10,711 bases of DNA from Oscillospiraceae bacterium (GTDB taxonomy: Bacteria > Bacillota > Clostridia > Oscillospirales > UBA929). Location of the stretch: positions 1 through 10,711 of the forward strand of contig WRLW01000035.1 in NCBI GenBank assembly GCA_009777435.1, read 5' to 3'. Both the position numbers and the translations under genes were made by a program. Below are positions 1 through 5,148 of the stretch, piece after piece; within the stretch, counting starts at the first letter, position 1, and the number at the start of each line of letters is the position of its first letter. A model generated the notes under the pieces. The model was not told the origin of the DNA and did no database searches. It saw only the letters and a program-made list of their open reading frames with translations.

Positions 1-2
1 CG

Positions 3-755
3 GGCTCGTGGGGCGGCGGTCAAGGGCATGGCGGGGCCGGCGGGTTTCAGGAGTATACCCCCCTGCCGCCCCCGCCCCCGCCTGAGGACCACCACGGCCT
101 GCCGCGCCTGCCCAACTTCAACCCCCATATGACGCTCGAAAATATCGCCGTCTGGTGGGGAGACGACGTAGGGGGCGGCAAAAAGAGCGCCGACACGTTT
201 CTGCGCGCCGCCGCGCTGCCGCTGTGCCGACTGCTGGAGGAAGCTGATTTTACACCGCCGCGGGACGAGACGCCCATGCGCTTTACGCTCGACTGCAACG
301 GCGGCGAAACTCAGGAGCTGACGGTATACGCGGGCGATATCGCGTCGTTCCCGGAGCTGCCCGGACAGTATTTCAGGATACCGCACATCTCCGCGATAGG
401 CCGCGGGCTGCTTGAGCCGGCCGCCGGCGAGCCGCCGGCGCCCGAAACCACAAGGGGACGCGTGGAGGCGTCGGCCATCCTCGCGTATTTTTCGGCCGGA
501 GGGTCATACGTCGAGCTGGAGCGGCATAAAATCGGCGCCGTGGCGTCCGCGTTTTTCGACATGGAAAAGACCGAGGCGCCCAAGCCGGACGAGCTGTCGG
601 CGCAGCGCGAGGCGCTTGTTTTCTTCTCGCAGGGCAATAAATATTACGTCACGCGCTACGACGGCTGTATTGAGTTTTACGGCGACGGCGCGCCGCGCGT
701 GTGGTATGAGGTGAACGACGCCGAAGCGGAGCATATGGCGCAGGCTTTGAGGTAA
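3..755 (+). CDS. Unrecognised protein, 3' part only (start lies upstream of the window)
   Basis: The frame is open from the first bases of the window to the TAA at 753-755, so this is the C-terminal 250 residues or so of a longer protein. An ATG exists at 129, but the in-frame sequence before it reads like a real linker: Gly/His-rich, then a run of six prolines, then NFNPHM. No good Shine-Dalgarno site precedes 129. After the linker come two stretches that look loosely alike, about residues 65-135 and 160-250. Each has a beta-rich core with an aromatic/Asp pattern (LTVYAGDIASF and YVTRYDGCIEFYG), followed by a short helix. This may be a duplicated domain, but the similarity is weak and judged by eye. 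No catalytic motif, signal peptide or membrane segment is visible in this part. A stem-loop follows the stop codon. I do not recognise the family and assign no function. Confidence 0.7.
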   Translation, partial: GSWGGGQGHGGAGGFQEYTPLPPPPPPEDHHGLPRLPNFNPHMTLENIAVWWGDDVGGGKKSADTFLRAAALPLCRLLEEADFTPPRDETPMRFTLDCNGGETQELTVYAGDIASFPELPGQYFRIPHISAIGRGLLEPAAGEPPAPETTRGRVEASAILAYFSAGGSYVELERHKIGAVASAFFDMEKTEAPKPDELSAQREALVFFSQGNKYYVTRYDGCIEFYGDGAPRVWYEVNDAEAEHMAQALR

Positions 756-762
756 GAATAAA

Positions 763-801
763 GCTGAAAAGCGCCGCGGTGAGGCGACGCCGCTTTTCAG
801 C
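763..801 (+). terminator. Stem-loop after the first gene, possible terminator
   Basis: GCTGAAAAGCG at 763-773 is perfectly complementary to CGCTTTTCAGC at 791-801, giving an 11-bp stem with a 17-nt GC-rich loop, 8 nt after the stop codon. The flank AAATAGATG lacks a U-tract, so termination is unproven. It could equally be a processing or stability hairpin between the gene and the tRNA. Confidence 0.45.
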
Positions 802-819
802 AAATAGATGAATATACTC

Positions 820-908
820 GGAGGCGTACCGAAGCGGTCATAACGGGGTGGTCTTGAAAACCATTTGACGGCAACGTCACGGGGGTTCGAATCCCTCCGC
901 CTCCGCCA
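820..908 (+). tRNA. tRNA-Ser(UGA)
   Basis: Class II tRNA with an encoded CCA end. Acceptor stem GGAGGCG (820-826) pairs with CGCCTCC (898-904), the discriminator is G905, and CCA is at 906-908. The D-arm is CCG...CGG. The anticodon stem GTGGT (848-852)/ACCAT (860-864) encloses the loop CTTGAAA, giving anticodon TGA at 855-857, which reads UCA and other UCN serine codons. The long variable arm TGACG-GCAA-CGTCA is typical of tRNA-Ser. The T-arm carries GGTTCGAATCC. No clear promoter is seen just upstream, and the TATACT at 813-818 is too close to the 5' end to serve. Confidence 0.96.
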
Positions 909-913
909 AAAGC
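902..913 (+). repeat. Candidate attachment-site repeat, tRNA-side copy
   Basis: TCCGCCAAAAGC spans the last seven bases of tRNA-Ser and five bases beyond it. The identical 12-mer recurs at 2013-2024, on the far side of the AT-richer two-gene block. A direct repeat of a tRNA 3' end flanking foreign-looking DNA is the usual trace of site-specific integration. No integrase is present and 12 bp is short, so this is inference. Confidence 0.4.
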
Positions 914-921
914 ACAGTCTT

Positions 922-956
922 GTCCCATGCCGCCGAAAGCGTGGGACGGACGCTTT
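922..956 (+). terminator. Possible tRNA-Ser terminator
   Basis: GTCCCATGC (922-930) pairs with GCGTGGGAC (939-947) around the loop CGCCGAAA, with one G-U pair, about 13 nt after the tRNA end. A short TTTT lies at 953-956, five bases past the stem. The stem is convincing and the U-tract is weak. Confidence 0.45.
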
Positions 957-990
957 TCCGTCAGCTTCACTTGGCGGCGCTTATTTTTGG

Positions 991-1019
991 TTGACAAACA
1001 TACGCCAATGTGATATACT
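991..1019 (+). promoter_or_regulatory. Strong sigma-A-type promoter for the two-gene cassette
   Basis: A perfect -35 box TTGACA (991-996), a 17-nt spacer and a TATACT -10 box (1014-1019) preceded by an extended TGn element (1011-1013). Transcription would start near 1026, leaving a 5' leader of about 75 nt before the first start codon. An inverted pair, TTGGCG (971-976) and CGCCAA (1003-1008), brackets the -35 box and could be an operator. Confidence 0.8.
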
Positions 1020-1059
1020 TGCCCATCCTCAGTCTATCGCCCCTCGCGCTTACATATAT

Positions 1060-1080
1060 TGGTTCTGTGAGAACCATTTT
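1060..1080 (+). promoter_or_regulatory. Leader hairpin with T-run: attenuator or operator candidate
   Basis: TGGTTCT (1060-1066) and AGAACCA (1070-1076) form a perfect 7-bp stem with a 3-nt loop, directly followed by TTTT (1077-1080). It sits between the promoter and the Shine-Dalgarno site of the first cassette gene. As RNA it resembles a small intrinsic terminator, which would allow attenuation. As DNA it is a compact dyad that a repressor could bind. Which of the two applies cannot be decided from sequence. Confidence 0.5.
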
Positions 1081-1100
1081 GCGGAGGCGAGGTGTTGGAC

Positions 1101-1319
1101 ATGAAAAATGTATGTGGAGGAGTAGAGCCTGTCATGACACTCACAAAAGAGCAGATTGATGCCATCATTCCAGATTTGAAAGCTCCGATTACCGAGGACG
1201 AATATCTTGCCTGTCTGGAACTTGACAATGAGGGGTTTGATTACGGCGCGATCATGAACTATGACCCCGAAGAGGCGCTGCGACTCAAAAAACTTTTAGA
1301 ACAGATGGTGAGCGCGTAA
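1101..1319 (+). CDS. Small acidic protein of unknown function, first gene of the cassette
   Basis: A 72-residue ORF. The ATG at 1101 has GAGG 8 nt upstream (1089-1092). An in-frame ATG at 1134 with GGAGGAG at 1116-1122 would give 61 residues (MTLTKEQIDAIIPDLK...) and is a serious alternative. A GTG at 1092 overlaps the ribosome binding site and is less likely. The product is acidic and probably mostly helical, with no Cys cluster, signal peptide or membrane segment. A central motif reads LELDNEGFDYGAIMNYDPEEA and it ends in a Leu/Lys helix. It is the first gene after the promoter at 991-1019 and lies 27 nt before the next gene, so the two are probably co-transcribed. Base composition is clearly lower in GC than the flanks. 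Size, acidity and position would fit an antitoxin, immunity or accessory protein, but that is only a hypothesis, as I recognise no family. Confidence 0.7.
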   Translation: MKNVCGGVEPVMTLTKEQIDAIIPDLKAPITEDEYLACLELDNEGFDYGAIMNYDPEEALRLKKLLEQMVSA

Positions 1320-1346
1320 TTATACGAACAGTCGGAGTGTACTATT

Positions 1347-1952
1347 ATGGACGATGTTAAACATATATTGCCCGTACATCTTGAGGATCAAATGGTTTAT
1401 GAGTTCAGCAAAGCCGTTGAGGACGCTAAAGAGATACTGGAGCAGAAATTTGACAGGGTAAGACTTCGGCCCGGTTATGAGGCAAGCTTTCGGCGTGATT
1501 TCGGAAGCTTGCGCGCCGACATTCTTCCGGTAATGAAAAGCCGCAACCTTAAAGGCTTGGATCCTCACAAGCTCGCGGCGATTGCTTGCTTAACGGTGTT
1601 AATTGTCCGCCCTCTGCATATCCCGCAAAATGGCGAGGGGCACTCTGTAAATGAGGTTGTCGCGTTTCTGTTGGCCGTCAAGATTATCCGCAATTATCAG
1701 GTTGCGCGAGCCGTACCGGATAAAAGAAAGCAAAAGAAGCTCCACTCAATGCTTGGCTCGCTGGAAACTCCCGACTTGATATACGATACCCAACCGGTGC
1801 CTGTCAACACGATTCTCGCGTTTAGACAGTTGTCGCGCACATTGTGCCAATCCAAACATCCGATTGACTCGGCGTTGGTTTTATCATCTCTCTTCTTTTT
1901 TATTGACGCACACAGCTACGCCGCGGTGGAATCCATCGCGAATACCATATAA
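1347..1952 (+). CDS. Helical protein of unknown function, second gene of the cassette
   Basis: 201 residues starting at an ATG with GGAG (1334-1337) nine bases upstream. It looks like a soluble, mostly helical protein. A helical segment at about residues 70-86 (GLDPHKLAAIACLTVLIVR) is followed by a loop and a second segment, VNEVVAFLLAVKIIRNYQ (about 101-118). The pattern 'position, K-x-AA, hydrophobic helix, RPL, then NE-x-x-A' resembles some uncharacterised accessory-genome proteins I have seen, which carry no assigned function. A basic patch RKQKK lies near residue 130. The C-terminal third contains a hydrophobic helix (ALVLSSLFFFIDAHSY) that could be buried or membrane-associated. Codon use and base composition are AT-richer than in the flanking genes, which suggests acquisition together with the small upstream gene. 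A toxin, defence or phage-interaction role is possible but not shown by any motif. Confidence 0.8.
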   Translation: MDDVKHILPVHLEDQMVYEFSKAVEDAKEILEQKFDRVRLRPGYEASFRRDFGSLRADILPVMKSRNLKGLDPHKLAAIACLTVLIVRPLHIPQNGEGHSVNEVVAFLLAVKIIRNYQVARAVPDKRKQKKLHSMLGSLETPDLIYDTQPVPVNTILAFRQLSRTLCQSKHPIDSALVLSSLFFFIDAHSYAAVESIANTI

Positions 1953-1964
1953 GCTCAAACACAA

Positions 1965-1999
1965 TTCCGCGCAGCGACTGACATAATAAACGCGCGGAA
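1965..1999. repeat. Inverted repeat behind the cassette
   Basis: TTCCGCGC (1965-1972) and GCGCGGAA (1992-1999) are perfect 8-bp complements separated by 19 nt, starting 12 nt after the stop of the second cassette gene. There is no T-tract on either side, so it may be an RNA-stabilising hairpin rather than a terminator. Confidence 0.4.
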
Positions 2000-2008
2000 C
2001 CCGCGGCC

Positions 2009-2054
2009 CGCATCCGCCAAAAGCGGCTAATGCGAACTCGAACCGATTCTTTTT
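2009..2054 (+). terminator. Weak terminator candidate at the cassette end
   Basis: CGCATCCGC (2009-2017) pairs with GCGG (2023-2026) and ATGCG (2030-2034), with a 3-nt bulge and the loop CAAAA. A T-rich tract (TTCTTTTT, 2047-2054) follows, but 12 nt too late for a classic intrinsic terminator. The stem contains the second copy of the 12-bp tRNA repeat. Confidence 0.3.
2013..2024 (+). repeat. Candidate attachment-site repeat, distal copy
   Basis: TCCGCCAAAAGC, identical to 902-913 at the end of tRNA-Ser. Together the two copies bound about 1.1 kb holding the promoter and both cassette genes. The copy also lies inside a hairpin, so an independent structural reason for the sequence is possible. 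Confidence 0.35.
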
Positions 2055-2107
2055 GTCGGGGAGACGTTCGCTTTTGTCTTTGGGCTTGCCGCCCCCGCCT
2101 GTTCTCC

Positions 2108-2206
2108 GCCTATGCTCAATTCACCAACAGCCGCGAGCCGGCGCCGGAACAAATTGGGGAGTTACAACGTCTAATAGGCAAACACGAAAGGAGCGGCGGC
2201 AAATGA
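2108..2206 (+). pseudogene. Possible C-terminal remnant of a BlaI/MecI-type repressor
   Basis: In the frame ending at TGA 2204-2206, the sequence reads AYAQFTNSREPAPEQ, then IGELQRLIGKHERSGGK, then stop. This looks like the C-terminal helix of a small regulator, and BlaI/MecI-family repressors of clostridia often end with a similar '(P)E-(E/Q)-I-x-EL-x-x-LI' helix. The stop overlaps the start of the next gene (ATGA at 2203-2206), the coupling seen in blaI-blaR1 pairs. The frame is open only back to about 2030, and the part before about 2100 does not look like protein, so the DNA-binding domain is missing. The reading rests on a short segment and on the identity proposed for the next gene. It could be chance. 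Confidence 0.3.
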
Positions 2207-3135
2207 GAATCAAGAATGTGCTGAGAAAACCGTCGAAAGCAATAGTCGCCATTGTGCTGGCGGCGGCGCTGAGTATAGGGTTTGCGGTGAGCCGTGCGCC
2301 GTCTGACGGCCATGAGCCTGTTTTGGGAAACGGAACTGACGGAGCGGAGGAAAATTACACGCCGCCGCCGGAGGACATCGGCCTCCCGGCTGACGGCGCG
2401 GAGGAAATTCACACGCCGCCGCCGGAAAATATCAATCTTCCGTCCATGTGGATAGACATGGTGTCGCCAAGCGGCCTTTGGTTCTTCTTTGAAAACCCGT
2501 CGTACAGGGAGTATCTGTACGGCTCAGACTATTCTCTGCTTGTACGCGCAGGCGATGAGTGGCAGCCCGTTGAGCCGATTATTGACAACGCGGGCTTTAC
2601 CTCCGAAGCATACTCCATTCTTCCTTACAGCAACACCAAAATGGAGATGAAGAAGATTGACTGGCAGTGGTGGCTCGGAGAACTGCCCGACGGGGAATAT
2701 AGGTTCCAAAAGAATATTATGTACCTGCGCGGCCCGGGAGATTTTGACGTTTTTGCCTTAAAGTGGGAGTTTACACTGGCCGGGCAGACCGTAATCCCGG
2801 AGTGCGGGATGGCCGAGCCCGTGCCGGCCGGTGACGGCAATGATACGGTTTCCCCGCCGCCGGATGTGACAAGTCCAGCGCCCATGCCAAGCCGTCTGGT
2901 TTCTATCGAGGAATGGGACGGCATTTCGGCTGACGCGCTGGAGCTGATTTATCAGGACGGCGATACGGGCTATTACCTGTCAAGCATCCGCTCGGGGAAT
3001 ATCAGGCTGACTTTTGAGGACGGCGAGCGGATTTCATTAAGCGAGGCGCTGTCGCGAAGCAAGGTAAGCATTGACGAGCTGATCTCAAACGGGTTAAGCG
3101 TGATTATTATTGACGGCGGCGCGCCGGACAGGTGA
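2203..3135 (+). CDS. Membrane-anchored BlaR1-like extracytoplasmic protein lacking the M56 protease
   Basis: 310 residues from the ATG at 2203, which has AAAGGAG (2187-2193) at 9-nt spacing. A longer frame from 2053 exists, but its extra 50 residues look non-coding. Residues 1-32 (MRIKNVLRKPSK, then a hydrophobic stretch IVAIVLAAALSIGFAV) form a signal anchor and closely resemble the last transmembrane segment of clostridial BlaR1-like M56 peptidases, where 'RIKNVL' precedes it. A Pro-rich linker with two 18-residue repeats follows (about 46-81). Next is an Ig-like beta domain (about 82-205) with the hallmark WQWWLGELPDGEYRFQK and GDFDVFALKWEF. A second Pro-rich linker leads to a C-terminal domain (about 230-310) of the 'ALELIYQDGDTGYYLSSIRS...DGERISLSEAL' type, also common at the ends of such sensors. 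No zinc-protease HExxH motif is present, so the protein cannot itself cleave a repressor. It may be a stand-alone envelope sensor or the relic of a deletion. It converges with the ECF transporter gene, 14 nt away. The family reading is from memory of the motifs. Confidence 0.8.
   Translation: MRIKNVLRKPSKAIVAIVLAAALSIGFAVSRAPSDGHEPVLGNGTDGAEENYTPPPEDIGLPADGAEEIHTPPPENINLPSMWIDMVSPSGLWFFFENPSYREYLYGSDYSLLVRAGDEWQPVEPIIDNAGFTSEAYSILPYSNTKMEMKKIDWQWWLGELPDGEYRFQKNIMYLRGPGDFDVFALKWEFTLAGQTVIPECGMAEPVPAGDGNDTVSPPPDVTSPAPMPSRLVSIEEWDGISADALELIYQDGDTGYYLSSIRSGNIRLTFEDGERISLSEALSRSKVSIDELISNGLSVIIIDGGAPDR
2338..2445 (+). repeat. Two tandem 54-bp repeats in the Pro-rich linker
   Basis: The units 2338-2391 and 2392-2445 encode DGAEENYTPPPEDIGLPA and DGAEEIHTPPPENINLPS, with 13 of 18 residues identical. 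They lie between the membrane anchor and the Ig-like domain and probably act as a spacer that can vary in copy number. Confidence 0.85.
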
Positions 3136-3149
3136 AGCTTTCACGGCTC

Positions 3150-3794
3150 TTACGGCCGTTTGCGTTTGGAGACCACGGTTTGCGTCACCTGGCATACGGC
3201 GGCGGTCAGCACGGCGGCGAATATGGCCTCGGGTATGCCGTTGGCCGTTATTACGCCTATCACCACGCCGTAAACCGCGTCTATGGCGACGCCCCTTATG
3301 TGGGCGTAGGCGTCTCTGAACAGGAAAAAAATCAGGTGCATGACCAACAGCGTGTTGGTAAGCGAACCGGCCACGCCCGCCGCGGCCAGAGATGCGGCGT
3401 TGGCGGTTCGGGAGCCGCGCGCTATTTTGCGCAACCCCGAATAGACGAGCCACGGTACAACGCCCACCAACATACGCGGTGCGAAGCATACCGCCAGCGC
3501 CCAAGCGCTTCCGCGCGCCGTACCGGGCACCGGTATAAACGGCGAAAAGGCGAACGACGACAGCGCGGGCGTCATGGTATTATTTATCAGGCTGGTCGCG
3601 CCGAACAGGAACCCCAGCACGGCCCCATGCTTCGGGCCGAGCATGATGGCCCCGATGATGACGGGCACATGCAGTATGGTCGCCTTTATAAACGGAAGCT
3701 GGATAAACCCGAAGGGCGTGAAGGCCAGCAGCAGCACTATGGCCGCGAACATTCCAAGGACGGCCAAGCGTTTTGTCTTGCTCCAGTCGTTCAT
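3150..3794 (-). CDS. panT: ECF transporter S component, probably for pantothenate
   Basis: A 214-residue integral membrane protein of about six hydrophobic segments. It has the family signature in the first third, FTPFGFIQLPFIKATILHVP then VIIGAIMLGPKHGAVLGFLFG. Such S components bind a vitamin or related substrate and work with the shared EcfA/EcfA'/EcfT energy module, which is not encoded here. The start at 3794 is chosen because longer in-frame starts lie inside the upstream coaX gene, and AGGGGGAA (in the coaX 3' end) sits about 11-13 nt before this ATG. It follows coaX by only 7 nt and is the last gene of the coaB-coaC-coaX operon. That context makes pantothenate or another CoA precursor the most likely substrate, and the gene symbol rests on it. 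Specificity for another substrate cannot be excluded. It converges on the BlaR1-like gene. Confidence 0.85.
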   Translation of the reverse strand: MNDWSKTKRLAVLGMFAAIVLLLAFTPFGFIQLPFIKATILHVPVIIGAIMLGPKHGAVLGFLFGATSLINNTMTPALSSFAFSPFIPVPGTARGSAWALAVCFAPRMLVGVVPWLVYSGLRKIARGSRTANAASLAAAGVAGSLTNTLLVMHLIFFLFRDAYAHIRGVAIDAVYGVVIGVITANGIPEAIFAAVLTAAVCQVTQTVVSKRKRP

Positions 3795-3801
3795 GATAAA
3801 A

Positions 3802-4575
3802 TCAATTCCCCCTATATATAATGAGCAGGCCGTCTGTAAGCAGTCCCGGCTCATGCCGGTACTCAAACTCACAAAATGGCAATACGGCCGGCGCGTGGCC
3901 GCCGGTGACGGCCACGGCGGGCATCCCCGAAAGGCCGGCCGCGGCGGCGGCGCGCCGGATATATCCCTCGACGGCGCAGGCCGCGCCTATCAGCGCGCCC
4001 GACAGCAGGCACCCGCCCGTATCGCGGCCTATGGGCCGCGCGCACGACGAGCCGCCCGCGCGGATATCCGGCAGCAGGGCCGTCCGGCCCGCGAGGGCGT
4101 CAAGCCCGGTCTGCACGCCGGCCAGTATGGCGCCGCCCATGAAAACCCCGCCCGCGCCCACCAGATTGACGGTGGTGGCCGTGCCGAAATCGACCACCAC
4201 AAACGGCGGCCCGTATTTTGTCATGGCGGCCGCGCAGCATACCGCGCGATCCTCGCCCAGAACGCCGCCGTACCCGGATATGTCAAGCCCGGACACGCGC
4301 GCGGCGGCGCGGGCGTCCGCGCGCAGCGGCGCCCTGCCGGTCATGGCTTCCAGCGCGTCCGTGACGGCGGGCGTCTTGCCGGGCACAACCGAGCAGACCA
4401 CGCTTCCGTCAAGCGTCTCCCAAACGCCCGCGCCGAAAGCGTTTTCCGCGAATGATATGAAATCCTCCGCGCGCGTCAGCGCGGCGGAAGGCAGCGCCCT
4501 CTCCGCCGTGCCGGGTATACCGCCCACGGCGGCGCGTATGTTTGTGTTGCCGATACCGACGGCTAAAACTGCCAT
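3802..4575 (-). CDS. coaX: Type III pantothenate kinase, with altered first motif
   Basis: 257 residues, the usual length for CoaX, which phosphorylates pantothenate with ATP in the first step of CoA synthesis. It is an ASKHA-fold enzyme, insensitive to CoA feedback in characterised cases. Motifs are GNTN (9-12), GEDR (107-110), the VVDFGTATT phosphate loop (127-135), GGAILAG (147-153), IGRDT (182-186) and the C-terminal VTGG (223-226). The oddity is at residue 7, where the N-terminal 'D-x-G-N-T' motif has Gly (codon GGT, 4555-4557) instead of the nearly invariant Asp that helps bind metal and phosphate. The Asp residues of GEDR (D109) and DFGT (D129) are kept. The start ATG has GAGGAA about 8 nt upstream. 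It lies 12 nt after coaC and 7 nt before the ECF S component. Identity is secure; full activity is less so. Confidence 0.93.
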   Translation of the reverse strand: MAVLAVGIGNTNIRAAVGGIPGTAERALPSAALTRAEDFISFAENAFGAGVWETLDGSVVCSVVPGKTPAVTDALEAMTGRAPLRADARAAARVSGLDISGYGGVLGEDRAVCCAAAMTKYGPPFVVVDFGTATTVNLVGAGGVFMGGAILAGVQTGLDALAGRTALLPDIRAGGSSCARPIGRDTGGCLLSGALIGAACAVEGYIRRAAAAAGLSGMPAVAVTGGHAPAVLPFCEFEYRHEPGLLTDGLLIIYRGN

Positions 4576-4587
4576 AAGCTCTTTCCT

Positions 4588-5148
4588 CTACGCCGGCGGC
4601 TGGGCGGTTAGAACACCCGCCGCGTCCGCGACAGCCTTTATGATATCGTCCGCGCGAGCCAGCGCGCCCTTGCCGAAGTAGCCGCAGGCCAGCCGCGCCT
4701 CGCGCGGCTCTATCAGCGTCCAGCCCCGCGCGGTCAGCCTTTGAAGGTTTTCCCGCGTGACGGCGTTTTGGTACATGCGCGTGTTCATGGCGGGCGCTAT
4801 GAGCATCGGGATATCATACGCCGCGAGCGCCATAGAGGTCAGCATGTCGTCGGCTATCCCGCAAGCGAGCTTGCCTATGATGTTGGCCGTGGCCGGAGCC
4901 ACCACGAACGCGTCGGCCGCCTGCGGAAGCTCGACGTGGACGATCCGGGAGGGGTCGTCCTCCTGCAAAACGTCGGTATAAACGCGGTTTTTGGTCAGCG
5001 CCTGCATGGTCAGCGGCGTTATGAACGACGCGCCCGCGAGCGTCATGACGACGTGGACGCCGCATCCGAGCTTTACCAGCCCGCCGGCTATGTCGGCGGC
5101 CTTATAGGCCGCTATGCTGCCCGTAACGCCAAGTATGATTGTTTTCAT
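4588..5148 (-). CDS. coaC: Phosphopantothenoylcysteine decarboxylase
   Basis: A 186-residue flavoprotein that converts 4'-phospho-N-pantothenoylcysteine to 4'-phosphopantetheine using FMN. It matches the N-terminal half of the fused Dfp/CoaBC protein: GVTGSIAAYKAAD (7-19) for flavin binding, the catalytic His in HVEL (H71), PATAN (85-89, the usual PASAN motif), APAMN (118-122) and the LACGYFGKG substrate-clamp region with Cys155. Here it is a separate gene, not fused to CoaB. The ATG at 5148 is preferred over an in-frame ATG seven codons upstream because GGAGAG (5155-5160) lies 6 nt before it. Its ATG also overlaps the TGA of coaB (ATGA), indicating translational coupling. The next gene, coaX, begins 12 nt after its stop. 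Confidence 0.95.
   Translation of the reverse strand: MKTIILGVTGSIAAYKAADIAGGLVKLGCGVHVVMTLAGASFITPLTMQALTKNRVYTDVLQEDDPSRIVHVELPQAADAFVVAPATANIIGKLACGIADDMLTSMALAAYDIPMLIAPAMNTRMYQNAVTRENLQRLTARGWTLIEPREARLACGYFGKGALARADDIIKAVADAAGVLTAQPPA

Noticed and set aside
813..818. TATACT just before tRNA-Ser as a -10 box
   Set aside because: It ends one base before the mature tRNA, so transcription would start inside the tRNA, and there is no -35 box 17 nt upstream.
797..997. Minus-strand ORF of 66 codons across the tRNA, containing GGGGGIRTPV
   Set aside because: It is the antisense of tRNA-Ser; this peptide is a well-known spurious annotation artefact.
2086..2116. TTGCCG and TATGCT as a promoter for the BlaR1-like gene
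   Set aside because: The spacer is 19 nt and both boxes are poor; it is not distinguishable from chance.
2053..2202. 50-residue N-terminal extension of the BlaR1-like protein
   Set aside because: The sequence is unlike a protein segment, while the inner ATG at 2203 has a good Shine-Dalgarno site directly followed by a signal anchor.
3132..3159. Small palindromes GTGAAGCTTTCAC and ACGGC...GCCGT between the convergent genes as a terminator
   Set aside because: Stems are only 5 bp, no proper T-tract follows, and they overlap coding ends, so I do not call a terminator.
3574..4681. Two overlapping plus-strand ORFs of 293 and 286 codons
   Set aside because: They lie antisense to coaX and its neighbours, have low-complexity Arg/Pro/Ala-rich products and no ribosome binding site.
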